Of a stretch of 64,000 bases of DNA, positions 45,519 to 53,451 are shown in pieces; within the stretch, counting starts at the first letter, position 1, and the number at the start of each line of letters is the position of its first letter. Position numbers and translations under genes: made by a program. Under the pieces are notes generated by a model that was not told the origin of the DNA, did not search any database, and saw only the letters and a program-made list of their open reading frames with translations. The DNA comes from Phycicoccus sp. HDW14 (lineage in GTDB: Bacteria > Actinomycetota > Actinomycetes > Actinomycetales > Dermatophilaceae). Location: positions 3,782,001 to 3,846,000 of the forward strand of contig NZ_CP049935.1 of NCBI RefSeq assembly GCF_011383005.1, in the 5' to 3' direction.

Positions 45519-46443
45519 TCAGCCCGAGCCGAGACCCTCGAGCGACGTCGCGGCCTCCTGGACCCGCAGGTTCGGCTCGGGGAGGTCGAGCGCCGCCCCG
45601 TCGACCGGACCCGAGGGGAAGAGCGCCTGGGCGACCTGGAGCGTGCTGCGGCCGGTCCGCAGCAAGGCGTCGGCCACGCCCTCGGGCAGCAGGCGGGCCA
45701 CGACGTGCGATGCCGCCGCGCCGCCGCTGACGCCCGCCGCCTCCGCGGACGGCCCGGCGAACGGGTACGTCCGGGAGAGCTCGTCCGCGAAGGTGTGCAC
45801 GAGGTAGGCGTCGTCGAGGAGGCCGAGCAGGCCGAGGCGGGCCTCGGGGAGGAGATCCTCCTCATCGAAGAGGTAGGCGAGCACCGTGCCCGCGGCGAAG
45901 GTGACGGCGCGCGTGCAGCGGGGGTCGCGGGCCGTCGCGAAGATCTGGTCGAGCGCGTCGGGGACGCTGGCCAGGTAGGGCGTCAGGACCGCCGCCAGCC
46001 GCTCGACCTCGTCCCCCGGGACGTCCGGCGCATGCGCCCGGAGGGCGGCGAGCACCATCGGCACCGTCACCTGGGCGTCGAGGCCGGTCCGGAGCAGCGC
46101 GATCACCGGTTCCCCCGAAGGCCGCGTCCAGCAGCCCGCTCCCCACAGCCTGACCGGCTGCCGTGACGAACGACTTCGCGAGGCTCTCCGGGGACGCGCC
46201 GGGCTGGGCCTGGACCACCGGTGCGCACGGGTAGCCCGGCTGCGGGACCCAGCTCGAGCCGGGCAGGGACAGGTACTGGGTGTGGAAGGAGGGGCAGGTG
46301 AAGATCGGCGGGAGGGGCCCGCACATCGGGCACGTGGCTCCCGCGCCGGTCCGGGCGACCGGGACCGGCGGGTGGGGCATGAACGCTCCGGAGCAGGTGA
46401 GGGCGGCGGTGTAGCCACAGGTCGAACAACGCGCGTAGAGCAT
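45519..46443 (-). CDS. Zinc-ribbon hypothetical protein, one indel in this sequence
   Basis: The ATG at 46443 has GAGGAGG upstream. The N-terminus MLYARCSTCGYTAALTCSGAF and ATCPMCGPLPP has CxxC pairs of a zinc ribbon. A linker (LAKSFVTAAGQAVGSGLLDAAFG) leads to a break at CCCCC 46112-46116; removing one base or adding two joins EPVIALLRTGLDAQVTVPMVLAALRAH and the helical C-terminal domain ending LEGLGSG. About 308 residues. I recognise no named family. It is the only break here that needs a base removed rather than added, or two added. Confidence 0.65.
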
Positions 46444-46562
46444 CGGTGCCTCCTCGGTCCACTGATGAGGACACGCGGACGGGTGCGGTGATACATCGGG
46501 TCGGCTCCGACCACCACGCCCCGGCACAGCGCGCACCCAGCCGCGACGGGCAGGATGTCCCC

Positions 46563-47246
46563 GTGCTCTCCAGCCTCCTCGAGCAGATCCTCGGCCAGCC
46601 CGCCTGGGTCGTGTACGTCGTCGTCGGCACGCTCGTCTTCGTCGAGGACGCGCTCTTCGTCGGCTTCGTCGTGCCGGGCGAGACGGCGGCCATCCTCGGC
46701 GGGGTCACGGCCGCCCTCGGCCACACCTCGCTGACGTGGGTGGCCGTCATCGTCGTGGCGACGGCGATCATCGGCGACTCGGTCGGCTACGAGGTCGGTC
46801 GCCACCTCGGCCCGCGCCTCGTCGAGCTGCGGCCGCTGCGGAAGGCCCGTCCACGGGTCGAGGCGGCCCAGGCCTTCCTCGTCCGGCGCGGCGCGGCCTC
46901 GGTGTTCCTCGCCCGCTGGACGGCGTTCCTGCGGGCGGTCGTCCCGGCGCTGGCCGGCTCCTCGCGCCTGCCGTACCCGACCTTCCTGCTGTGGAACTCG
47001 ATCGGTGGCCTGGCGTGGGGCCTGACGTGTGTCGTCGGTGGCTACCTCGCCGGGCGGTCCTACCAGCGGCTGGAGTCGTGGCTCGGAACCGGTGCCCTGG
47101 TGGTCGTCGGGGTGGTGCTGCTCGTGGCCGTCGGGCTGCACCTGCGCCGCCGCCGGGCCGATCGCGCGGCGGACGCCGCGGGTGCTGCGGAGGTCGCAGG
47201 CACCTCGGGCACCAGCGAGGCGCCGGAGGCGAGCGGGAGGGCCTGA
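46563..47246 (+). CDS. DedA-family membrane protein
   Basis: 227 residues. LSSLLEQILGQPAWVVYVVVGTLVFVEDALFVGFVVPGETAAILGGVTAALG is the DedA start, with the E and F-x-P-G-E motif. IIGDSVGYEVGRHLGPRLV and FLARWTAFLRAVVPALAGSSRLPYPTFLLWNSIGGLAWG (family F-x-R-x3-P-x2-R region) follow. The tail is low-complexity. DedA proteins are half-conserved membrane transporters linked to undecaprenyl phosphate and lipid recycling. Divergent from the zinc-ribbon gene; 120 bases separate the starts. Confidence 0.85.
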   Translation: MLSSLLEQILGQPAWVVYVVVGTLVFVEDALFVGFVVPGETAAILGGVTAALGHTSLTWVAVIVVATAIIGDSVGYEVGRHLGPRLVELRPLRKARPRVEAAQAFLVRRGAASVFLARWTAFLRAVVPALAGSSRLPYPTFLLWNSIGGLAWGLTCVVGGYLAGRSYQRLESWLGTGALVVVGVVLLVAVGLHLRRRRADRAADAAGAAEVAGTSGTSEAPEASGRA

Positions 47247-47250
47247 GCGG

Positions 47251-47796
47251 TCAGGTCGCCGACGGCGCGGGGCACATCGGCAGCTCCTGCGAGGGCGCGG
47301 TGGCCGGCTTGAGGGCCTTGAACTTCGTGCCGAGGGCGACGTCGACCCCCGTGCCCTTGCGCTTGTCGTTGACCAGCTTGGTGCCGGACGGCATGACGGA
47401 GGCGACGAGCTTGGCGGCCGCGGCGCCGGCCGGGCCGAAGCGGACCTCGGCCACGGCGGGGGTCTTGCGGGTCGACGGGTCGTTCGAGACCTTGTCGACG
47501 ACGAAGCCGCGGTCGGTGATGAGCTTGGCGGTGCTGCCGGCCAGCCCGGTGCGGCTCGTGGCGTTGTAGACGTTGACGGTGACCTCGGCCGGCGTCACCT
47601 CGGTGGCGTCGAACGGCCGGCAGGTGGGGGCCGGTGGCCGTGACGCGCGGGCCTTGTTGTCGGCCTCGTAGTACGACAGGCCGTACCAGAACGCGAAGAA
47701 GAGCCCGAGGAGGATGACGCCGATGGTCAGCAGCGAGCGACGGCGGCGCTGGCGCGCGGCGACCGATGCGGGGGACTCCGTCGTGTACTCGCTCAT
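47251..47796 (-). CDS. LytR_C-domain protein
   Basis: 181 residues. A short N-terminal tail, one membrane helix (RRRSLLTIGVILLGLFFAFWYGL) and an outer LytR C-terminal domain: VTPAEVTVNVYNATSRTGLAGSTAKLITDRGFVVDKVSNDPS. It ends five bases from the convergent DedA stop. Its start is 8 bases after the stop of the VapB-like gene, on the same strand. Proteins of this type are typical cell-envelope factors of actinobacteria; their precise role is unknown. Confidence 0.82.
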   Translation of the reverse strand: MSEYTTESPASVAARQRRRRSLLTIGVILLGLFFAFWYGLSYYEADNKARASRPPAPTCRPFDATEVTPAEVTVNVYNATSRTGLAGSTAKLITDRGFVVDKVSNDPSTRKTPAVAEVRFGPAGAAAAKLVASVMPSGTKLVNDKRKGTGVDVALGTKFKALKPATAPSQELPMCPAPSAT

Positions 47797-47804
47797 CGTG
47801 GGTC

Positions 47805-48095
47805 CTAGAGGGTGAGGACCCGGGCGTGGAGGGTGGGGCGCTGGTGCAGCGCGGCGCGCAGGGCGCGGTGCAGACCGTCCTCGAGGTAGAGCGTGCCCTC
47901 CCACTCGACGACGTGGGCGAACAGGTCGCCGTAGAAGGTGGAGTCCTCGGCGAGCAGCTGGTGCAGGTCGAGCTCGCGCTTGGTCGTCACGAGCTCGTCG
48001 AGGCGCACCAGCCGCGGCGGCACACCCGACCACTGCCGCCCCGAGTACCCGTGGTCGGGGTAGGGGCGCGAGTCGCCGACGGCCTTGAAGATCAC
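47805..48095 (-). CDS. Conserved actinobacterial small protein, often labelled VapB-like
   Basis: 96 residues: VIFKAVGDSRPYPDHGYSGRQWSGVPPRLVRLDELVTTKRELDLHQLLAEDSTFYGDLFAHVVEW then LYLEDGLHRALRAALHQR. The family is conserved across actinobacteria and frequently annotated as a type II antitoxin, but there is no ribbon-helix-helix or AbrB motif that I can see and no toxin gene. I treat the function as unknown. On the minus strand TAGAGT ends 7 bases before the GTG at 48095, so it is probably leaderless and first in a unit with the LytR_C gene. Confidence 0.75.
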   Translation of the reverse strand: MIFKAVGDSRPYPDHGYSGRQWSGVPPRLVRLDELVTTKRELDLHQLLAEDSTFYGDLFAHVVEWEGTLYLEDGLHRALRAALHQRPTLHARVLTL

Positions 48096-48167
48096 GCGCT
48101 CCACTCTAGGGTGACGCCACCGTGGGACGCCGGTGCGAAACCCCGGGCGAGCACTACATTGACGCTC

Positions 48168-49811
48168 GTGAGCGACGACAGCACCCTCATCGACGAGATC
48201 CGCACCGGCTACGCGTTCGAGGGCCCGGCGCTCGAGTTCGGGGCCGCCGTGGTCGACGGCACCGCGCACCCGGACGCCCCGGTCCGCATCCCGATGGCGG
48301 CGATGAACCGGCACGGGCTCGTCGCGGGCGCCACCGGCACCGGCAAGACCAAGACCCTCCAGCTGATGGCCGAGCAGCTCGTCGAGCAGGGCGTGCCGGT
48401 CTTCCTCGCCGACATCAAGGGCGACCTGTCGGGGATGGCCAGCCCCGGGCAGCCGAACGACAAGGTCACGGCGCGCTCGCAGGACATCGGGATGACGTGG
48501 GAGGCGACGGCCTACCCGGTCGAGTTCTACTCGCTCGGCGGGCAGGGCAAGGGTGTGCCGATCCGCGCGTCGGTGTCGACGTTCGGGCCGACGCTGCTCT
48601 CGAAGGTGCTGGGGCTCAACGCGACCCAGGAGTCGAGCCTCGGCCTGGTCTTCCACTACGCCGACGCGCGCGGCCTCTGGCTCGACACCATCGCCGACCT
48701 GCGCGCGGTGGTGCAGCACCTCACGTCCGACGAGGGGAAGGCCGACCTCAAGGAGCTCGGCGGCCTGTCGTCGGCGACGGCGGGGGTCATCCTCCGAGAG
48801 CTCATCACCTTCTCCGACCAGGGTGCCGACGCGTTCTTCGGGCTGCCCGAGTTCGACACGGCGGCGCTGCTGCGCACGGCCCCCGACGGTCGCGGCCTCG
48901 CCTCGATGCTCGAGCTACCGGCCGTGCAGGACCGCCCGCAGCTCTTCTCGACCTTCCTCATGTGGCTGCTCGCGGACCTGTTCCACGACCTGCCAGAGGT
49001 CGGCGACCTCGACAAGCCCAAGCTCGTCTTCTTCTTCGACGAGGCGCACCTGCTCTTCAACGACGCGAGCAAGGACTTCCTCGACGCGATCCAGCAGACC
49101 GTGCGGCTCATCCGCTCCAAGGGCGTCGGCGTCTTCTTCGTCACCCAGTCGCCGAAGGACGTGCCGACCGACGTGCTCGCCCAGCTCGGCAACCGCGTGC
49201 AGCACGCGCTGCGCGCCTTCACCCCCGACGACGCCGCGGCACTCAAGGCCGCCGTCAAGACCTACCCGAAGACGGGGTACGACCTCGAGGAGCTGCTGAC
49301 GACGCTCGGCACGGGCGAGGCGGTCGTCACGGTCCTGTCCGAACGAGGCGCGCCGACGCCGGTGGCCTGGACGCGGATGCGCGCGCCCGAGTCGCTGATG
49401 GCCCCCTCGCCCGACGCCCTCATCGACTCGACGGTGGCGGCGTCGCCGCTCAACGCCCAGTACGGCACGGCCGTGGAGCGCGAGTCGGCGGCCGAGATGC
49501 TCGGCAAGGCGACCCAGGAGAAGGCGGCGGCGGACGCGGCGGCTGCGGCGGCGGCCGCCAAGGCCAAGACCGACGCCGCCGCGGCCGCCGAGGCCGAGAA
49601 GGCCCGGGTCGCGGCGGAGAAGGCCGCCGAGAAGGAGCGCGCCGCCGCCGAGAAGGCCGCTGCGGCCGAGGAGCGCCGCAAGGCCGCCGAGCCCGGGATG
49701 GTCGAGCAGGTCGTCAAGTCCTCCGCGTTCCGCTCGATGCTCCGTTCGGCCGGAACCGTGCTGGGCCGCGAGATCACCCGCTCGGTCTTCGGCACGAGCC
49801 GCAAGCGCTGA
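48168..49811 (+). CDS. HerA-like ATPase (DUF853)
   Basis: 547 residues. Walker A GATGTGKTKTLQ, then FLADIKGDLSGMA, Walker B KLVFFFDEAHLLFNDA and VFFVTQSPKDVPTDVLAQLGNRVQHALRAFTPDD (sensor/arginine-finger region). A long Ala/Lys/Glu-rich coiled coil precedes a C-terminal VVKSSAFRSMLRSAGTVLGREITRSVFG. These are the marks of the DUF853 group of HerA/FtsK-like hexameric pumps, whose substrate is unknown. TACATT (48155-48160) ends 7 bases before the GTG. Downstream is the palindrome with the insertion sequence. Confidence 0.9.
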   Translation: MSDDSTLIDEIRTGYAFEGPALEFGAAVVDGTAHPDAPVRIPMAAMNRHGLVAGATGTGKTKTLQLMAEQLVEQGVPVFLADIKGDLSGMASPGQPNDKVTARSQDIGMTWEATAYPVEFYSLGGQGKGVPIRASVSTFGPTLLSKVLGLNATQESSLGLVFHYADARGLWLDTIADLRAVVQHLTSDEGKADLKELGGLSSATAGVILRELITFSDQGADAFFGLPEFDTAALLRTAPDGRGLASMLELPAVQDRPQLFSTFLMWLLADLFHDLPEVGDLDKPKLVFFFDEAHLLFNDASKDFLDAIQQTVRLIRSKGVGVFFVTQSPKDVPTDVLAQLGNRVQHALRAFTPDDAAALKAAVKTYPKTGYDLEELLTTLGTGEAVVTVLSERGAPTPVAWTRMRAPESLMAPSPDALIDSTVAASPLNAQYGTAVERESAAEMLGKATQEKAAADAAAAAAAAKAKTDAAAAAEAEKARVAAEKAAEKERAAAEKAAAAEERRKAAEPGMVEQVVKSSAFRSMLRSAGTVLGREITRSVFGTSRKR

Positions 49812-49829
49812 CCCTCGCCGAGGAGTCCC

Positions 49830-49862
49830 CGAACGTGTGTGAAGACCGTCGGCATCCCGACT
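49830..49862. repeat. Left arm of a 33-bp palindrome split by the insertion sequence
   Basis: This arm starts CGAACGTGTGTGAAGACCGT, and its reverse complement with 31 of 33 matches lies at 51160-51192. Each arm also contains GTCGG-CATC-CCGAC, a small hairpin by itself. Before the insertion the two arms would have formed one long hairpin at the 3' ends of two convergent genes. Confidence 0.8.
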
Positions 49863-49868
49863 GTCATG

Positions 49869-51153
49869 TGACAGGACGTTTCGGACGGGGTGTGTCAGGA
49901 CCTTTCGGACAGTGTGGGTTTCCAGGTGCTGCGGTTTTGGTAGCGGTGGCGGGGGTCGATCCGTATCCGCGCGATGACGAGGGTGTCGTGGGTGATGACG
50001 GCGTCGTGGCCGTCCCGGACGATGGTGACGGTGGCTGCGGCCCAGGCGCTGCCGATGCTGGTGACCGCGTCGCCGCCGAGGTTGACGTGCCCGTTGGCAG
50101 CCACGACGCGCCGGGTGACGGTGGCCCTTCCGGGCAGTGGGGTCGGGGCGGGAGTGGCCTTGGGGCTGGCGGTGTACCGCTCGTGGGGGTTTGGTCGGGG
50201 TCCAGGCCTTGGTGAGGGCGGTCGGTGTTGAAGAGCAGGTCGTAGGCGTCGACGAGCCGTTGCAGCGCCTCGATGGTGGTGGCCGGGTCCCGCGCGGTCA
50301 GCCACCGGCTCAGTGGTTGCCAGTCGCGTTCCTTCTTGCCCAGGGTTTGCGGGTGGCCCGCAGTGGAGCTGACGGTGTGAGTGCCCACGGCGTGGACCTG
50401 GGCCTCGAACGTGCCCATCGCCCCGGTGATCCGGCGGGCATTGAACGCCAGCGAGTTGTCGGTGAGCAGCATCGCCGGTGGGCCGTGGCGGGTGGCGCAC
50501 CTGCTGAACAAGGTCCAGGCGTCGGCGCTGTTCTCTGACCTGGCGACCCGGGTGCCCAGGATGAACCGGGAGTGGTCGTCGATGATCCGCAGCAGGCACA
50601 CCGTCCTACCGTCGGCCAGGAGCCACTGCTTGCCGTCCAGCTGCCAGCACGCGTTCGGGCGTGGATGCTCAAAGCGGCGGAAGGACGCCCGGGGCCGCTT
50701 CGCCGGTTGGGGATCGACCAGCCCGGCGCGGACCAGGACCCGGTGGATGGTCCGAGCGTCGGGGACGGCGGGGACCTCACGGCGCCTGAGCCGCGAGCCG
50801 ATGCTGCGTGCCCCATCGTCCCAGCCGGCCCTCCTGAGCGCGTCACGCTCGGCGACGATCAGGTCCACCATCGGTTGGGGTGTCGCTGTCGGAGAGAAAT
50901 GAGGCCGGCTGGAGTCATCGAGCAACCCCTCCAGGCCGCGTTCCCTGAAACGGCGCCGATACCGGTAGTACGAGTCCCGGCTCAGGCCCAGCTCGGCGCA
51001 CTTCGCGCTCACCGTGCCTCCCGCCTCCACGGCGTTCAAGAACGCCACCGCCAAGCGTGCATCCATCGCCACCGACTTCCCGGCCATGAGCAATGCTCGG
51101 CCAACTCGGTGTCCGAAAGGTCCTGTCACATACCTGTCCGAAAGGTCCTGTCA
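49869..51153 (-). mobile_element. IS481-type insertion sequence with doubled terminal repeats
   Basis: About 1.28 kb. Each end has two tandem copies of TGACAGGAC(C/G)TTTCGGAC. On the left they lie at 49869-49886 and 49893-49911 (the inner copy differs by one base). On the right the complement lies at 51111-51128 and 51135-51153. One transposase gene fills it. The flanks show no clear target duplication. It separates the two arms of a 33-bp palindrome. Confidence 0.85.
49895..51087 (-). CDS. IS481-family transposase, frameshifted in this sequence
   Basis: Restored length 397 residues from the ATG at 51087 (or 51066). It has an HTH, NAVEAGGTVSAKCAELGLSRDSYYRYRRRFRERGLEGLLD, and an rve integrase core with acidic residues in CWQLDGKQW, LLTDNSLAF and QTLGKKERDW. 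The GGGGG at 50185-50189 (C run in the coding strand) lacks one base. Beyond it HERYTASPKATPAPT and ANGHVNLGGDAVTSIG form the C-terminal strand-rich domain of the family. The stop codon is inside the inner left end repeat. The same kind of run error as in the host genes makes it hard to call it truly dead. Confidence 0.87.
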
Positions 51154-51159
51154 CTCAAT

Positions 51160-51192
51160 AGTCGGCATCCCGACGGTCTTCACACACGTTCG
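51160..51192. repeat. Right arm of the split 33-bp palindrome
   Basis: Reverse complement of 49830-49862 with two mismatches, both in the central CATC core. It begins 6 bases after the outer right end of the insertion sequence and precedes the stop of the barstar-like gene. Confidence 0.8.
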
Positions 51193-51218
51193 CGTGAGGT
51201 CGGGGCCGTTCGGGGCGG

Positions 51219-51563
51219 TCAGCGGTCGACGACGGTGACGCGCAGGTGCGGCTTCTCCTCCTCGGCGTCGCCGAGGATGCGCAGGACCATCTCGTAGACG
51301 TCGGGGTGCTCGGCGCGCAGCGGGGCGGTGCCGTCCCAGACGAGGTGCACCACCCCGTCGACCCCGTGCACGTGCTGGAGCAGGCAGTCGAACATCGCGT
51401 CGTAGTTGAGGCCGTACCAGTCCGGGAAGCCCAGCGCCTCGCCGAAGCGCGCGAGGGTCTCGGCCTTGTCGATGCCGGCGGGCACGAGGTCGACCCGGCC
51501 GTCGGCCCGCAGCGAGCGGACGAGCGGGGCTATCTCGGTGTCGGGTCCGAGCACGGTGGTCAC
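51219..51563 (-). CDS. Barstar-family ribonuclease inhibitor
   Basis: 114 residues: DLVPAGIDKAETLARFGEALGFPDWYGLNYDAMFDCLLQHV is the barstar helix-loop with the conserved W-x-G-x-N-x-D/W-D, the RNase-binding surface. It binds the active site of a barnase-type ribonuclease in the cytoplasm. The GTG overlaps the ribonuclease stop (GTGA). It lies 27 bases from the right arm of the palindrome. Role is immunity to the enzyme encoded just upstream. Confidence 0.9.
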   Translation of the reverse strand: MTTVLGPDTEIAPLVRSLRADGRVDLVPAGIDKAETLARFGEALGFPDWYGLNYDAMFDCLLQHVHGVDGVVHLVWDGTAPLRAEHPDVYEMVLRILGDAEEEKPHLRVTVVDR

Positions 51564-52054
51564 GGGTCCTCCTCGACGACGCTGAACGTCGCGTAGTGGT
51601 CGGGCGACCAGTAGGCGACCCCGTCCCGGCCGGTGACGATGCGCCGCGCGCCGCGGTCGCCCTCGCCCGGCGTCGGCACGGTGTACTCGTGGTACCAGCC
51701 GCGCGCCTGCGGGGGCAGGATGCGCTCGCGGTTCTGGAACACGACACCGTCGCGCTCGTAGGGGAAGGGTCCGCCGGCCGCGATGAGGTCGAGGGTGCGG
51801 CGGGCCTCGCGCGGCAGGTCGGCCCGGGCGACGGTCGGCAGCCCGGATGCCGGGTCGGTCGTGCTGCCGCTCCCGGACCGGGACGCGGAGGATGCGGAGG
51901 GTGCGGAGGACGAGGATGCCGTGGTCCCGGGCCGGGCGGCGGACGGGTCACCGGCCTCGGACGACCCGCGCCCCAGCCACCACACCGCGGCCAGCACGAC
52001 GACCGCGACGACGAGCAGCCCGACGGCCCCGGATGAGCGGGTTCGGTTGCGCAT
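51560..52054 (-). CDS. Barnase-type ribonuclease with N-terminal membrane signal
   Basis: 164 residues. The N-terminus RSSGAVGLLVVAVVVLAAVWWLG is a signal or membrane anchor, followed by a Ser/Ala/Gly linker. The N1/barnase domain is GLPTVARADLPREARRTLDLIAAGGPFPY, FQNRERILPPQARGWYHEYTV (general-base Glu), RIVTGRDG (Arg) and YWSPDHYATF (general-acid His). It cleaves RNA after guanosine and is exported. GGGAG precedes the ATG. Barstar follows, as expected for self-protection. Confidence 0.9.
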   Translation of the reverse strand: MRNRTRSSGAVGLLVVAVVVLAAVWWLGRGSSEAGDPSAARPGTTASSSSAPSASSASRSGSGSTTDPASGLPTVARADLPREARRTLDLIAAGGPFPYERDGVVFQNRERILPPQARGWYHEYTVPTPGEGDRGARRIVTGRDGVAYWSPDHYATFSVVEEDP

Positions 52055-52071
52055 CAACGACTCCCGACCGA

Positions 52072-52464
52072 TCAGAGGCTCAGGACGGCGCGCGCGTAGG
52101 CGCACTCGATGTCGGGGTCGGTGACGCTCTGCACGTACCCCGGCCGCACCGCGTAGGTGACCTCCCAGCCGGCCTCGGTGCGGCGGACGGCCTCGAGCCG
52201 GTCGCCGAGCAGCTCGCGCAGCTGGTCCTCGCGCGGGAGCCACAGCGCCTGGTCGAGGGTCACCGAGTCGAGGGCCCACTCGGTGGTGCCGTTGAAGCCG
52301 AGCAGCGACTGGTCGCGGTAGGTCTGCACCTCGACGGTCAGGTCGGAGATCCAGAAGACCTCGCCGGTGAGCAGCTGGGCGTCGATGACGAACCGGTCAC
52401 CGGCCGCCGGCGCCCACAGCACGCCGGCGCCGACGAGGTCGCGGGCGAGGTCGACGGAGATCAC
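52072..52464 (-). CDS. Conserved hypothetical actinobacterial protein
   Basis: 130 residues: MISVDLARDLVGAGVLWAPAAGDRFVIDAQLLTGEVFWISDLTVEV, then GFNGTTEWALDSVTLDQALWLPREDQLRELLGDRLEAVRR. The FNGTTEWALDSV and WLPREDQLRELLG stretches are strongly conserved in a family found across actinobacteria, sometimes labelled CpaE pilus-assembly protein without real ATPase motifs. I see no Walker box, so that label is not supported. It starts at a GTG 10 bases after the stop of the AEC transporter gene on the same strand. Confidence 0.7.
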   Translation of the reverse strand: MISVDLARDLVGAGVLWAPAAGDRFVIDAQLLTGEVFWISDLTVEVQTYRDQSLLGFNGTTEWALDSVTLDQALWLPREDQLRELLGDRLEAVRRTEAGWEVTYAVRPGYVQSVTDPDIECAYARAVLSL

Positions 52465-52474
52465 GGGTCCATCC

Positions 52475-53398
52475 TCACCCGAGGAGGGCGGTCAGCGCGA
52501 CGATGAGGGGCACGCATCCGACGGTCGTCACGAGGATGGTGTCGCGCGCCAGCGTCGTCGCCCGCTGGTAGCGGGTCGCGTGGACGAAGATGTTCTGCGC
52601 CGTCGGCAGCGCCGAGCAGACGACGACGGCGAGCAGCGGGTGCCCGTCGAGCCCGAGCAGCAGGTGCGCCACGGCCCAGACCACGAGGGGCTGCACCCCG
52701 AGCTTGAGGGCCGACGTCAGCCCGACCTCCCCGAGCGGCACCCCGCCCCCGAAGCCCGGCCCGAGCCGCAGTGCCACCCCGTACGCCAGCAGCATCGCCG
52801 GGACGGCCATCGCCCCGACGAGCTCGACGGGGGACTCCACCAGCTCGGGCAGCCGCCACCCCGTCACCGAGAGCACCACACCGACGAGGGTGCCGATGGT
52901 CAGCGGGTTGGTCACCGGCCGACGCAGCAGCTGCCCCACCGAGGGACGCGTGCCGCGGACGTCGCCGTCGAGCAACGCCAGGGCGAGCGGCTGGAGGACG
53001 AGCAGCTGGAGCAGCAGGGTCGGCGCCACGAACGCCGCGTCGCCGAGCATGTAGGCCGCCACGGGCAGCCCGAGGTTGCCGGCGTTCACGTACGAGGAGG
53101 CCAGCGCCCCGATGACGAGCTCGCCCGTGCTCCGCCGCCACCGCCGCCGGGCCACGACCACGTACAGGCCCGCCGCCACCGCGACCCCGGCCGCCGTGGC
53201 GACGAGGTTGCGGGACAGCACGTCGTGGACGTCGGTGCGCGCCAGGGTCGTGACGAGCAGCGCCGGCGACGCGACGAAGAAGGCGACCTTGCTGAGCACC
53301 ATCTGCGCCTCGATGCCGACGACCCCGAGGTGTGCGACGAGGGCGCCGAGGCCGATGACGGCGGCGATGGTGACGAATCCCAGGAGGACGCCCTGCAC
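52475..53398 (-). CDS. AEC-family (auxin-efflux-carrier-like) transporter
   Basis: 307 residues with ten hydrophobic helices. MQGVLLGFVTIAAVIGLGALVAHLGVVG, SKVAFFVASPALLVTTLA (helix 2), SSYVNAGNLGLPVAAYMLGD (the family's N-x-G-x-x-GLP motif) and CSALPTAQNIFVHATRY (the second half of the duplicate). AEC proteins export organic anions such as malate or malonate; the substrate cannot be told. The gene stands between the CpaE-labelled gene and the acyl-CoA synthetase. Confidence 0.88.
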   Translation of the reverse strand: MQGVLLGFVTIAAVIGLGALVAHLGVVGIEAQMVLSKVAFFVASPALLVTTLARTDVHDVLSRNLVATAAGVAVAAGLYVVVARRRWRRSTGELVIGALASSYVNAGNLGLPVAAYMLGDAAFVAPTLLLQLLVLQPLALALLDGDVRGTRPSVGQLLRRPVTNPLTIGTLVGVVLSVTGWRLPELVESPVELVGAMAVPAMLLAYGVALRLGPGFGGGVPLGEVGLTSALKLGVQPLVVWAVAHLLLGLDGHPLLAVVVCSALPTAQNIFVHATRYQRATTLARDTILVTTVGCVPLIVALTALLG

Positions 53399-53451
53399 GA
53401 CCCCATGCTGCCCCGCGACACCGTTGTGCCGCAGCGCGGTCCGTCAGCCGG

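Noticed and set aside
47805-48095. VapB-type antitoxin of a toxin-antitoxin pair
   Set aside because: There is no DNA-binding motif of that class and no PIN-domain toxin beside it. The neighbours are a LytR_C protein and a divergent ATPase.
52072-52464. CpaE pilus-assembly ATPase
   Set aside because: The label is used for this family, but there is no Walker motif and no pilus gene nearby.
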